This document shows positions 18,958-33,840 of a DNA stretch of 64,000 bases, one piece after another. The notes under the pieces are model-generated. The model was not told the origin of the DNA, made no database searches, and saw only the letters and a program-made list of their open reading frames with translations. The DNA lies in the NCBI RefSeq assembly GCF_022808855.1, contig NZ_JAKZLF010000003.1, positions 62,001 to 126,000 of the forward strand, read 5' to 3'. Made by a program: the position numbers and the translations under genes. Within the stretch, counting starts at the first letter, position 1, and each line of letters starts with the position of its first letter. This stretch comes from Anaeromyxobacter soli. Lineage in GTDB: Bacteria > Myxococcota > Myxococcia > Myxococcales > Anaeromyxobacteraceae.

Positions 18958-20316
18958 CTACCGCTGACCGAAGCGGGCGGCAATCGCGTCCTGGACCGCC
19001 CCGAGCGTCGCGGCGAGCTTGACGCCCGGGTTCCGGAGGGGCGAGGCGATCCCCGGCAGCGTCCCGTCGTGGTAGCCGACCTTGAAGTCCGAGAACTTGA
19101 GCCCGTGCGCGGTGGAGATCACGACCACCCGCTCGCCCCTGCGGATCGCGCCGCGCGCGGCGAGCTTCTCGAGCGCGGCCAGCGCGACGCCCGTGTGCGG
19201 ACAGGTGAACAGCCCGGCGCGGTCGGCGCGCGCCGCGGCGTCCGCGAGCTCCTGCTCCGTGGCCTGCTCGACGACGCCGTCGAGCGCCTCGAGGGCGCGC
19301 AGCGCGCGCTTCGCCGACACGGGGGCGCCGATCTGGATCGCCGAGGCGAGCGTCCGCTGCGCTGCGACCGGGGGCACGACCACCGCCGCGGTCGGCCTCA
19401 CGCCGGCGCCGCTCGTCGCCCGCCACAGCGGGTTCGCCTGCGCCGCCTGCGCGACGACGAGGCGCGGGAGCCGGTCGACGAGCCCGAGCTCCTTCATGAG
19501 CAGGAAGCCCTTCCCGACCGCGCTCGCGTTCCCGAGGTTGCCGCCCGGGATCACGATCCAGTCCGGCGAGCTCCAGCCGAGCTGCTGCGCGATCTCGATG
19601 GAGGCGGTCTTCTGCCCCTCGATGCGCAGCGAGTTCATCGAGTTCGCGAGGTAGATGTCTTTCGTGTGCGCGAGCTCCCGCACGACGCGCATGCAGCCGT
19701 CGAAGTCGGTGTCGAGCTCGAGCACGAGCGCGCCGTTCGAGATGGGCTGGACGAGCTGGGCGGTCGAGATCTTGCCGCGCGGCAGGAGGACGACGCTCGG
19801 GATCCCCGCGGCGGCGCAGTAGGCGCTGAGGGCGGCGGAGGTGTCGCCCGTCGAGGCGCAGGCGACGGCGCGCACCGCCTGGCCGCGGGCGCGCATCTCG
19901 TTCACCGCCGAGACGAGCACCGTCATGCCCAGGTCCTTGAAGGACCCCGTGTGCGTGACGCCGCACTCCTTCACCCAGACGTCGTCGAGGCCGAGCTCGC
20001 GGGCGTAGCGGTCCACCCGCAGGAGCGGGCTGCCGCCCTCGAACATCGAGACGACGTTCTCGGTCGCGAGCTGCGGGTAGACCCACTCCTTCTTGCCCCA
20101 CACGCCGGAGCCGTACGGCCACGCGCCGAGCTTGAAGCGGGAGTCGAAGAGCGCCTTCCAGTCGTCGCCGGAGCGCGCGGCGAGCGCCGCGCGATCGTGC
20201 TCCACCTCGAGCAGCCCGCTGCAGCGCGGGCACTCGTAGACGACGTCGACGAGCTCGGCGCGGAAGTCGCAGCCCGCCGCGCAGCGGAACCAGGCCGAGG
20301 GGGCCGGAGCGGACAC
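18958..20316 (-). CDS. thrC: Threonine synthase
   Basis: This 452-residue PLP enzyme converts O-phosphohomoserine to threonine. An N-terminal four-cysteine knuckle (FRCAAGC, then YECPRCSG) precedes the catalytic domain, as in many bacterial enzymes of this class. The PLP lysine is in [10 protein letters not shown], and [14 protein letters not shown] and the GGNLGNASA loop bind the cofactor phosphate and substrate. The start is GTG at 20316. Its Shine-Dalgarno GGGGAGGTGA overlaps the last codons and stop of the aminotransferase gene, which ends 3 bases upstream, so the two are translationally coupled. Confidence 0.96.
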   Translation of the reverse strand: MSAPAPSAWFRCAAGCDFRAELVDVVYECPRCSGLLEVEHDRAALAARSGDDWKALFDSRFKLGAWPYGSGVWGKKEWVYPQLATENVVSMFEGGSPLLRVDRYARELGLDDVWVKECGVTHTGSFKDLGMTVLVSAVNEMRARGQAVRAVACASTGDTSAALSAYCAAAGIPSVVLLPRGKISTAQLVQPISNGALVLELDTDFDGCMRVVRELAHTKDIYLANSMNSLRIEGQKTASIEIAQQLGWSSPDWIVIPGGNLGNASAVGKGFLLMKELGLVDRLPRLVVAQAAQANPLWRATSGAGVRPTAAVVVPPVAAQRTLASAIQIGAPVSAKRALRALEALDGVVEQATEQELADAAARADRAGLFTCPHTGVALAALEKLAARGAIRRGERVVVISTAHGLKFSDFKVGYHDGTLPGIASPLRNPGVKLAATLGAVQDAIAARFGQR

Positions 20317-20319
20317 AGG

Positions 20320-21516
20320 TCACCTCCCCTTCTGCAGCAGGCCGTGGACGCGCTCGGCGGCGAGCGCGAGGCGCGCCTCGTCCTCGACGAGCGCGATGCG
20401 GACGAAGCCCTCGCCGGCGGCGCCGAACCCTACCCCCGGCGCGACGCAGACCCCCGCCTCCTCCACGAGCCGGCGGGCGAACTCGAGCGAGCCGAGCCCG
20501 CGGAACGGCTCGGGGATGGGCGCCCAGGCGAACATGCTCGCCGCGGGCGGCGGGATGCGCCAGCCCGCCGCACCGAACGCGGCGACGAGCGCGTCCCGGC
20601 GGCGCTGGTAGCGCGCGCGGTTCGCGACGACGTCCTCCTCGCACTCGTCGAGCGCCGTCACCGCCGCGAGCTGGGTCGGGCCGAACAGGCCGTAGTCGAG
20701 GTAGCTCTTCACGCGCGCGGCCGCGGCGACGAGCGCGGCGTTCCCGGCGCAGAACCCCACGCGCCACCCCGCCATCCCGTAGCTCTTCGAGAGCGACATG
20801 AACTCGAGCGTGCGCTCGCGCGCCCCCGGGATGGTGAGCATCGCCGGCGCGCGTCCCCCGTCGAACACGAGGTCGCCGTAGGCGAGGTCGGAGATGATGA
20901 AGAGGTGCCGGGCCTCGGCGAAGCGGACGATCTTCTCGAGGAGCTCGGGCGTCGCGACCGCGGCGGTCGGGTTCGCGGGGAAGTTCACCACGATCCCCTT
21001 CGGGCGCCGCTCGGCCTTCTCCGTCGCCTCGACGAGCGAGTCGAAGAAGTCGAACCCGGGCCCCACGCGCACCGGGATCGTCTCCGCGCCGGCGAGCACC
21101 GCGCCGTAGGCATGGATGGGGTACGTCGGCGTGGGCGCGAGCACCGCGTCGCCCTCGGCGAGGAGGCCGAGCAGCGCGTGGCCGATGCCCTCCTTCGAGC
21201 CGATGGTGATGAGCACCTCGCGGGCGGGGTCTACCTCGACGCCGTGCCGGCGCTTCCACCAGCGTGCGGCGGCGGCGCGGAGCTCGGGCAGGCCGCGGGG
21301 ATCGAGGTAGCGGTGGAGGCGCGCATCCCCAGCCGCCTCCCTCAGCCGCTCGACGACGCGCGCCGGGGCGCCGCGGTCCGGGTTGCCCATCGAGAGGTCC
21401 ACGACGTCCACACCGCGGGCGATGGCCTCGTCGCGGAGCCGATCCGTGATCGTGAAGACGTACGTGGGGAGCCGCTTGACGCGCGCGAACACCTCGGGGT
21501 CGTGGAAGGTTTTCAT
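20320..21516 (-). CDS. PLP-dependent class I/II aminotransferase (AlaC/DapL-like)
   Basis: This 398-residue fold-type I aminotransferase has the N-terminal segment FARVKRLPTYVFTITDRL, the cofactor region VVNFPANPTAAVA, and the PLP lysine in SLSKSYGMAGWRVGF. Overall it is closest to the alanine (AlaC) or LL-diaminopimelate aminotransferase group; I cannot choose between them from sequence alone. Location next to thrC suggests a role in the aspartate-family or alanine pathways. The ATG at 21516 matches the family start better than the open extension to 21558. Confidence 0.9.
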   Translation of the reverse strand: MKTFHDPEVFARVKRLPTYVFTITDRLRDEAIARGVDVVDLSMGNPDRGAPARVVERLREAAGDARLHRYLDPRGLPELRAAAARWWKRRHGVEVDPAREVLITIGSKEGIGHALLGLLAEGDAVLAPTPTYPIHAYGAVLAGAETIPVRVGPGFDFFDSLVEATEKAERRPKGIVVNFPANPTAAVATPELLEKIVRFAEARHLFIISDLAYGDLVFDGGRAPAMLTIPGARERTLEFMSLSKSYGMAGWRVGFCAGNAALVAAAARVKSYLDYGLFGPTQLAAVTALDECEEDVVANRARYQRRRDALVAAFGAAGWRIPPPAASMFAWAPIPEPFRGLGSLEFARRLVEEAGVCVAPGVGFGAAGEGFVRIALVEDEARLALAAERVHGLLQKGR

Positions 21517-21574
21517 GGAGGGACCCGCCAATTTGCCGGGAGCCGCCCCGCATTTCAAGGGGGCGAGCGAAGCC

Positions 21575-22102
21575 TCACGGCGGCGGCCGCGCGCCGCACG
21601 CCGGGCACGAGCGGCCGCGGACGAGCGCGCCGCAGCCGCAGACGTGCCCTGCCGGCGCGGCCGGCGCGCCGGAAGCCCCGCCCGCGAGCGGCAGGCGCAT
21701 CCCGCACTGGCCGCAGATCCGCTCGCCGGGGAGCGCCGGGCTCCGGCAGTAGCGGCAGGTGACGAACACGGGGAGCGGCGTCGGCCCGTCGTCCGGCCCC
21801 TGCTGCGCCGTCCGCTCGAGGCCGTCCAGCGCGGGCGCGTCGACGTCCTGCGGCGCGATGCGCGTCTGCTCGAGCTCGAGCGGCGGCGGCGCCACCGCGC
21901 CGGCAGGCGCGTGGGCGGTCGGCTCGAGGCCCTCCACGGGCGGCGCGTCCGCCGCCCACGTGGCGGGATGGAGGGTCGGCTCCAGCCCGTCGAGCGCGGC
22001 CATCCCCGCGGCGAGGTCGGCCTCCGGCGCGAGCGGGCCGCCGCAAAGCTCGCACGCCCCTGCGCCGGGCTGGGAGTGGTCGCACACCGGACAGACGATC
22101 AT
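21575..22102 (-). CDS. Zinc-ribbon protein with four GLE(P)T repeats
   Basis: This 175-residue protein has an N-terminal zinc knuckle (CPVC at 4-7, CELC at 17-20), a second (CRYC at 116-119, CGQC at 130-133) and a third near the C-terminus (CGCG, then CPACG). Between the first and second lie four regularly spaced Leu-Glu-x-Thr motifs with threonines at about 43, 62, 80 and 98, inside a Pro/Ala-rich, probably disordered stretch. There is no enzyme motif. The threonines look like candidate phosphorylation or FHA-docking sites, which is inference. It lies 19 bases after pcm in the recG-pcm run. Confidence 0.82.
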   Translation of the reverse strand: MIVCPVCDHSQPGAGACELCGGPLAPEADLAAGMAALDGLEPTLHPATWAADAPPVEGLEPTAHAPAGAVAPPPLELEQTRIAPQDVDAPALDGLERTAQQGPDDGPTPLPVFVTCRYCRSPALPGERICGQCGMRLPLAGGASGAPAAPAGHVCGCGALVRGRSCPACGARPPP

Positions 22103-22121
22103 CGCGGGGGAGTGTAGCGCA

Positions 22122-22745
22122 TCAGCCGGCGGCGCCGGTGAGCGGCACGAAGCGGACGGGGATGAGCTCGGTCCAGACGTTCGCGCCGTCGTTGCCCTTG
22201 TCGACGGCGCGCAGCACCTGCAGGTCGGGCGCCTCGCCCACCGGGATCACCATCCGGCCGCCGGGCGCGAGCTGGGCGACGAGGGCGGGCGGCACCTCCG
22301 GGGCGGCGGCGGTCACGAGGATCCGCTCGAAGGGCGCGGCCTCGGGCCAGCCCGCCCCGCCGTCTCCGGTGCGGAGGCGAAGGTTCTGGAGACCGAGCGT
22401 GCCGAGCAGGACCTCGCGCGCGCGCTCCGCGAGCGCGGGGACGATCTCGATCGAGAACACCTCCGCCGCGAGCCGCGCGAGGAGCGCCGTCTGGTACCCG
22501 GAGCCGGTCCCGACCTCGAGCACGCGCTCGCGGCCGCCGAGGCGGAGCTGCTCCGTCATGTAGGCGACCACGAACGGCTGCGAGATGGTCTGGCCGAAGC
22601 CGATGGGCAGCGGGTGATCCGCGTCCGCCGAGCCGCGCAGGTCCGGGGGCACGAACAGCTCGCGCGGCACCTCGGCCACGGCGCGCAGGACCGCGGGATC
22701 CCGGATGCCCATCGCCTCCAGGGCGCGCGACAGGTCGGCGCTCAC
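22122..22745 (-). CDS. pcm: Protein-L-isoaspartate O-methyltransferase
   Basis: This 207-residue SAM-dependent enzyme repairs isoaspartyl residues in aged proteins. It shows PRELFVPPDL, the substrate-binding GFGQTISQPFVVAYMTE, SAM motif I VLEVGTGSGYQTALLA, and the ILVTAAAPEVPPAL segment. The length is normal for the family. It follows recG by 57 bases on the same strand. The start is ATG at 22745. Confidence 0.95.
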   Translation of the reverse strand: MSADLSRALEAMGIRDPAVLRAVAEVPRELFVPPDLRGSADADHPLPIGFGQTISQPFVVAYMTEQLRLGGRERVLEVGTGSGYQTALLARLAAEVFSIEIVPALAERAREVLLGTLGLQNLRLRTGDGGAGWPEAAPFERILVTAAAPEVPPALVAQLAPGGRMVIPVGEAPDLQVLRAVDKGNDGANVWTELIPVRFVPLTGAAG

Positions 22746-22802
22746 GAGGCCATCCTAGACGGTCGGTCACGACCGGGAAACGGTGAGACCGAAGCCTGCC
22801 GC

Positions 22803-25544
<2,742 letters not shown>

Positions 25545-25570
25545 GGCGCGAGGCTACCAGCGCGGTCCGA

Positions 25571-26080
25571 CTACTCCCCGGACTCGGCGGGCAGCTCCTC
25601 CTCGACGAAGGCGATGGAATGGATCTCGTACTCCTTCTCGCCGCCGGGGGTGCGCACCGTCACGGTGTCCCCCTCCTCGCGCCCGATGAGCGCGCGCGCG
25701 ATGGGGCTCGTGACCGAGATCCGCCCCTGCTTCAGGTCCGCCTCGAGCTCACCGACGATCCGGTAGGTCACCTGATCGCCGGAGTCGGAGTCCTCGAGCG
25801 ACACGGTCGCGCCGAACACGACGCGATCGCCGACGTGCTTCGAGACGTCGATGACCTCGGCGCTCGCGATCCAGTGCTCGACCTGGAGGATGCGGCCCTC
25901 GATGTGGCTCTGCTTCTCCTTGGCCGCGTGGTACTCGGCGTTCTCGGAGAGATCGCCGTGGGATCGCGCCTCGGCGATCTCCTTCACGATCTTCGGGCGC
26001 TCGACGTTCTTCAGGCGCTTGAGCTCCTCCTTGAGCCGGAGGAGGCCGCCCTTCGTCATGGGGACGCGCTCGGACATCAT
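25571..26080 (-). CDS. greA: Transcription elongation factor GreA
   Basis: This 169-residue factor rescues backtracked RNA polymerase by stimulating transcript cleavage. The N-terminal coiled coil spans about residues 10-80 and contains the catalytic tip acidic motif DLSENAEYHAAKE. The C-terminal FKBP-like domain includes ISVTSPIARALIGREEGDTV. Two adjacent ATGs (26080 and 26077) are possible starts; both follow the Shine-Dalgarno GGAAGG. A terminator-like hairpin with a T-run sits immediately upstream, within the probable leader. It is the likely first gene of the greA-recG-pcm run. Confidence 0.96.
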   Translation of the reverse strand: MMSERVPMTKGGLLRLKEELKRLKNVERPKIVKEIAEARSHGDLSENAEYHAAKEKQSHIEGRILQVEHWIASAEVIDVSKHVGDRVVFGATVSLEDSDSGDQVTYRIVGELEADLKQGRISVTSPIARALIGREEGDTVTVRTPGGEKEYEIHSIAFVEEELPAESGE

Positions 26081-26090
26081 CCACCTTCCG

Positions 26091-26132
26091 AAAAAATGAC
26101 TGCGGCCGGCCCGAGAAGCCCGGGGCGGCCGC
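26091..26132 (-). terminator. Intrinsic terminator or attenuator between carB and greA
   Basis: Read on the minus strand, a 12-bp stem with one mismatch (26132-26121 with 26113-26102, core GCGGCC / GGCCGC) has a 7-nt loop and, after four intervening bases, six consecutive Ts (26096-26091). This is the clearest intrinsic-terminator form in the window. It ends carB, but it also lies only 10 bases before the greA start, so it may act as an attenuator of greA. Confidence 0.75.
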
Positions 26133-26143
26133 TTCCAGACCTT

Positions 26144-26168
26144 TCAGTAGAGCGCCCGCGGCTTGCTG

Positions 26169-26172
<4 letters not shown>
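26144..26172 (-). promoter_or_regulatory. Putative greA promoter overlapping the carB stop
   Basis: On the minus strand a perfect TTGACA (26172-26167) overlaps the carB stop codon. It is followed 17 bases on by TACTGA, or 15 bases on by TCTACT; both are weak -10 boxes. A transcript from here would start just before the terminator hairpin that precedes greA. The -35 match is strong, the -10 is not. Confidence 0.35.
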
Positions 26173-29423
<3,251 letters not shown>

Positions 29424-29603
29424 ATGGGGCGGGGAACCTAGCACACCTCGGGCCGACCTCGACACGGTCGGCGAGCCTCGGCGCATGCCGCCCGGCGCGC
29501 CGGCCGGCGGCGCCGGGGAGCCGCCGCGGGCGCCCCGCGCCGAGGCGGGCCGGGCCACGAGCGACCAGGCGTGCGACGTCCCGCCGAGCGCCCGGGCCCG
29601 GCG

Positions 29604-31970
29604 TCAGGGATCCATCCGGATCAGCTGGAAAGGGGAGCTGCCGCCGCGGGCGGTGAAGAACAGGTCCGTCCGGCCGTCCGGGCTGGAGACGAGCTTCGCG
29701 TCCAGGATGTGCGTCAGCGCGGGCGTCCCCAGGCCGTCCCCTCCCAGCCCCTGGCACCCGGGCGTCCCGGCAGCGCAGCCGTCGAGTCCCGTGAAGTCGG
29801 AGATCGCGGGGAGCGCGGCGCGCGTGCGGAACACGTGGAGGCCGGCCCCGGGATCGTCGAGCCCGAGGTACAGGTGGCTCGGCGTGGCGAGCAGCATCGA
29901 CGCGGCCGTGACGCCGGGGTACCCGAGCCGCGTGCGGTAGGCCGCGTCCGCCGCGAGGAGGGTCCAGTCCGTCGGGTCGCAGACGGCAGGGTCGGCGCCG
30001 CCCGCCGGGTCGCACGACCAGAGCTGGGGGCCGGTGGTGGTGTTCCGGATGGCGTACAGCCGCCCGTTCCAGGCCACCGACTGGGGCCAAGCCTTGTCGG
30101 GCGGCTCGAGATCGAACTGGCGCGGGGGAGCCACGGACTGCTTCCGGTCGTAGGCCGCGCTCGCGGCCGGAGAGCAGCCGAGGAAGTCGCTCTTCGCCGC
30201 GGGCGCCTGGCCGGTCGCGACGAGGCAGCCCACGTCGTCGAAGAAGTACACGCGGCCGCCGAGCTCGGCCATCGCGTCGACGATCGAGATCGCCGTGAAC
30301 CCGCCGTACGCCGCGTTGTAGGCGTCGTGCAGGCCCAGGTCGAGGGCGTCGGTCCCCTGCGCCGCGTCGAGGCCGGGGGCGGTCGGGGCGCGGAGGAGCG
30401 CGATGCCGTAAGGGCGGGAGCCGCCGTTGTCCGGGAAGCCGAGATAGAGCCGCCCCCCCGCGCCGAGCGCCGCGGAGACGCCGCGCGTGTTCGCCCCGAG
30501 CACGGTGGAGAGGTCCACGTAGGAGAAGTCGAGCGGCGAGGCCGACGCGCGGCTCAGGTACACGTAGTCGAGCTCGCCCGACGAGCGCGCGCCACCGAGC
30601 ACGAGCCACTCGTCGCCCGCGAAGGAGACCGAGGTGAGCAGGCCCCGCCCGTCCTCGCCGTCGGGCCCGCAGGCCGCGGCGGTGCACCCCGTGTAGCCGA
30701 GGGTCGTGTGAGGCCAGGGGCCTGCACTCGAGGAGGTGCTGCCGACGCCGGGGTCGCGCGGGAACGTCAGCGCGAGCGACTCCTGCCCCGTCCCGTCGCG
30801 CTGCATGCGAACGACGCCGTCCCCGGTCCGGCTCGGCCCCACGTACACCTGCCCTCGATACGGCGCGACGAAGGCGAACGTGCTCCCGTCCGCGAAGGGA
30901 TCGCTGGCGAGGCGGGCGACGCCGTGCGGGACCGTCGCGGTGGTGGCCGTCGCGCTCGCGCCGAGCGCGCGCCCGTCGTTCGCGTCGGCGCCCGTCACCG
31001 TCGCCGTCAAGGCGAGCGTCCCCGCCGCGACCGCCCGGCACGACCAGGCGAAGGCGACGCTCTCCCCGGCGGCGAGCGTGACGGCCTGCGTCGGGCCGGA
31101 CACGACCACGACGGCCCCGGTGGACCCGTCGTCCACGAGCGACGCGGGGACCACCGCGACGGCGGTCGCCTCGCCCGTGTTCGTGACGGTGAGCGTCACC
31201 GGGAGATCGCCGAGCGCGAGCGGCCCGGGCGGCAGCGCGAGCGCGGCGGAGAGCGCGGCCGGCCGCTCGACGCGGAGGCCGCCCGTCACCGTGGCGACGA
31301 CCGCGGCCCCCGTGCGCGGATCCCGGCCGATCGCGGACACGGAGACCGACACGGCGCCAGGCGCCTCCGCGCGATACGCGAGCGTGAGGGTCGAGCGCGC
31401 GCCGGGCGCGAGGTCCTGCGGCGCCGCCGGCGCGACGAGCGCGAGCGCGCCGGGCCCGGTCAGCGTCGCCTCCGGCAGGACCCCCTCCACGGGGAAGTCG
31501 CCCCCGTTCTCCACCGTCACCCCGAGCAGCACCTCCTGACCGACGCTCGCCGCCTGGACCAGCGACAGGGACGCGGAGAGCGACGGCGCCGATCCGGGCA
31601 GCACCTCGTACGCGCCGCCCGCGGTGCCCTCGCCGTAGGGACCCGCGACCCTCAGATCGTGGAAGCCCAGGGGGAGCCCTGCGGGCACGCGCGCGCGGAG
31701 CCTGGTCGGGTCGAGCCACACGACGTCCCGGAGCTCGGTCGTGCCGAGCCACGCGCGATACGACGCGTCGACGCTGCTCCCGCCGTGGACGCGCTGCACC
31801 GCCCTCACGTGGAACGCGCTCCCGACGATGTCGATGAGGGCCTCGCTCTGCTCGAAGCCCTGCGCCGGCTCGGCCGCGACCGGACGCGGCGGAGCGGACG
31901 GCGCCGACTGCCGGCATCCGAGCACGACCGCGAGGACGGCGCCGGCGAGGGCACGCTCAGTACGCGTCAT
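29604..31970 (-). CDS. Large lipoprotein with IPT/CARDB-like and propeller-like regions
   Basis: This 788-residue predicted lipoprotein has a lipobox ending LGC at residue 19. Residues at about 45-125 look like an IPT/TIG Ig-like domain (GFHDLRVAGPYGEG). Residues at about 130-330 hold two beta-sandwich units of the CARDB kind, with repeated TLTGPGALALVAP and VTLTVTNTGEATAVAVVP-like phrases. The C-terminal half (about 345-788) has recurring aromatic and aspartate turns, with GYTGCTAAACGPDGEDG and many Cys pairs, consistent with a surface propeller. The ATG at 31970 lies inside the end of the upstream gene (14-base overlap). The function is unknown; it is probably exposed on the outer membrane. 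Confidence 0.85.
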   Translation of the reverse strand: MTRTERALAGAVLAVVLGCRQSAPSAPPRPVAAEPAQGFEQSEALIDIVGSAFHVRAVQRVHGGSSVDASYRAWLGTTELRDVVWLDPTRLRARVPAGLPLGFHDLRVAGPYGEGTAGGAYEVLPGSAPSLSASLSLVQAASVGQEVLLGVTVENGGDFPVEGVLPEATLTGPGALALVAPAAPQDLAPGARSTLTLAYRAEAPGAVSVSVSAIGRDPRTGAAVVATVTGGLRVERPAALSAALALPPGPLALGDLPVTLTVTNTGEATAVAVVPASLVDDGSTGAVVVVSGPTQAVTLAAGESVAFAWSCRAVAAGTLALTATVTGADANDGRALGASATATTATVPHGVARLASDPFADGSTFAFVAPYRGQVYVGPSRTGDGVVRMQRDGTGQESLALTFPRDPGVGSTSSSAGPWPHTTLGYTGCTAAACGPDGEDGRGLLTSVSFAGDEWLVLGGARSSGELDYVYLSRASASPLDFSYVDLSTVLGANTRGVSAALGAGGRLYLGFPDNGGSRPYGIALLRAPTAPGLDAAQGTDALDLGLHDAYNAAYGGFTAISIVDAMAELGGRVYFFDDVGCLVATGQAPAAKSDFLGCSPAASAAYDRKQSVAPPRQFDLEPPDKAWPQSVAWNGRLYAIRNTTTGPQLWSCDPAGGADPAVCDPTDWTLLAADAAYRTRLGYPGVTAASMLLATPSHLYLGLDDPGAGLHVFRTRAALPAISDFTGLDGCAAGTPGCQGLGGDGLGTPALTHILDAKLVSSPDGRTDLFFTARGGSSPFQLIRMDP

Positions 31971-33840
31971 GGCGGTACCCCACGACGGCGAGGAGCGTGG
32001 TGAGCGAGCCGCGGAGCGCGTCGAAGCGGGGATCGCTCATGCGCGCGACGCGGGCCTCGAGGAAGGGGCCTCCGTGCCGGCGGAGCAGCCCCCATCCACC
32101 CCCGGCGTGCAGCAGCGTCACGAGCCCCGCCTCCGCGGACATGGGGCCGGCGTCGGTCGAGACCTCCGACGCGACGTGCGCGACGCCCGCCCCTGCCCCG
32201 GCCCAGAGCGCCTGCCCGCCGGCGAGGCGCTGCTCCCATCGCACGGTGAAGAGCGCCGGGAGGTAGCGAGCGCGGCCGCGGACCTCGACCGCGCCGCCGC
32301 CGACCTGCGCCGTGTCGGTGCGCTCGTGCACGAACGCCCCGGCCTCGCCGGCCACGGCCAGCCGGCCCGCGAAGAGCGTCGTCCGGTATCCCGCCTCCAC
32401 GGCGGCGTACGGCGCGAGGAGGCCGCTCGCGGCCGCGACCCCCAGCTTCGGCGCGACCCCCAGCCGCCGCTCCGGCGCCACGATCGTGAGCCGCGCGGCG
32501 CCCATCAGCCCGCCCGCGCGGACGGAGAGGACGTCGGCGCGGTCCTCTGTCGCGCGGCGCGGGCGATACCGCACCACCCAGGCCCCGGGCCCGTCCGGCT
32601 GGGTCTCCACGACGGCGGGCCGCGCGTCCGCGATCTCGGGCGCGGCCCCCTCCGCAGGGTTGCCGAAGCGGTCGCGCAGCCGGACGCGGACGCGCGCCGC
32701 CGCGCGGCCGTCCGCGACGAGCGGGGCCTCCTCCGCGACCACCTCGAGCTCCACGGGGGGACCCCCGGCGACCTCGAGCTCGGCGCGGCCCTCCACGGCG
32801 CCGGCGCGCGCGAGGACCTGCAGCCGCCGGGCCGACCCGACGCGCCCGGGGACGGAGAGGCGCGTCTCCCACGCTCCGGGGGCGACGGGCACGAGCGCCG
32901 AGAGCTCGCCGAGCGTCGCCTGGACCGCGGGCGAGGCCTCGACGGCGTTGCCGGCCGCGTCCGACGCCTCGACGCGCAGCAGGACCGCCCCGTCCGCCGC
33001 GACGCGAGCCTCGGCGGCCTGCACCGTCAGCCGCGCCAGCGCGCCGGCCCGCCGGGCGAGCTGGGCGGACGCGGCGAGCCCCGGCTCGTCGGCGAGCGCC
33101 GCGGATGCCTTCGCCACGCCGGCGCGTGCCGGCGCGAGGCGCCAGGTGCCCGCCCAGCTCCCCGGGGCCACCTCCGCGAGCCCCACGACGCGACCCTCGC
33201 TGACCTCGAGCCGGAGCGGTGCGCCGGCGCGCGGGGCGCCGTCCGGCGCGACGACGAAGGCGCGCAGCGGCAGGTCGCGCGGCGCATCCGCGGCCACCTC
33301 GGCGCTGCCGAGCGCGAGGTGGACGTGCAGCACCGGGGGTACGTTGAGATCGAGCGGCCGGCCGCGGTGGTAGGCGAAGCGAGCGCCGGGCGGAGCGACC
33401 ACCGGGACGCGCGCCTCGCCGGAGGCGTCCGCCGTCACGGGTCCGAAGGACGCCTCGCCGATGGTGACGCTGATACGGGCGTGCGGGGCGGAGCGCGCCG
33501 TCGCGAGCCCCCGGCCGGTGAGCGGGAGGGCCGTCCAGCCCCACGACTCCCCGGCGGTCGCCGCGACGATCGCGACCTGCGGGTATTGCTCGGGGGGCGC
33601 GACGTACTCCGCCACGAACCGGCCGGCGCCGGCGGGGCGAAGCCCCTCGACGCGCCCCACGTTCACGGTGAGCCGGGGAGGCGCGTCGCCGGCCCCCGCG
33701 AGCTCGATCACGGCGCGTGCGTCCGGCCCGAGCACGAGCCGCTCGGGCGTCACGCGCAGCGCGAGGTCGCCGGCCGCCGCCCGGGCCGCCGCGACGAGCG
33801 CCGCGACCGCGCAGCTAGCGGTGACCGCGCGCGCTCGCAT
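31957..33840 (-). CDS. Exported Ig-like repeat protein with C-terminal beta-barrel
   Basis: This 627-residue protein has a signal peptide at about 1-23. Several invasin-type Ig-like repeats follow at about 25-430 (phrases such as VLLRVEASDAAGNAVEASP and VRVRLRDRFGNPAEGAAP, typical of Big_1 domains). The C-terminal region, about 440-627, alternates hydrophobic and polar residues like an outer-membrane barrel and ends GYRHDAY. In intimins the barrel is N-terminal; here the order is reversed. It starts 26 bases inside the end of the histidine kinase-FecR gene and itself overlaps the next gene, so all three are translated together. Confidence 0.85.
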   Translation of the reverse strand: MRARAVTASCAVAALVAAARAAAGDLALRVTPERLVLGPDARAVIELAGAGDAPPRLTVNVGRVEGLRPAGAGRFVAEYVAPPEQYPQVAIVAATAGESWGWTALPLTGRGLATARSAPHARISVTIGEASFGPVTADASGEARVPVVAPPGARFAYHRGRPLDLNVPPVLHVHLALGSAEVAADAPRDLPLRAFVVAPDGAPRAGAPLRLEVSEGRVVGLAEVAPGSWAGTWRLAPARAGVAKASAALADEPGLAASAQLARRAGALARLTVQAAEARVAADGAVLLRVEASDAAGNAVEASPAVQATLGELSALVPVAPGAWETRLSVPGRVGSARRLQVLARAGAVEGRAELEVAGGPPVELEVVAEEAPLVADGRAAARVRVRLRDRFGNPAEGAAPEIADARPAVVETQPDGPGAWVVRYRPRRATEDRADVLSVRAGGLMGAARLTIVAPERRLGVAPKLGVAAASGLLAPYAAVEAGYRTTLFAGRLAVAGEAGAFVHERTDTAQVGGGAVEVRGRARYLPALFTVRWEQRLAGGQALWAGAGAGVAHVASEVSTDAGPMSAEAGLVTLLHAGGGWGLLRRHGGPFLEARVARMSDPRFDALRGSLTTLLAVVGYRHDAY

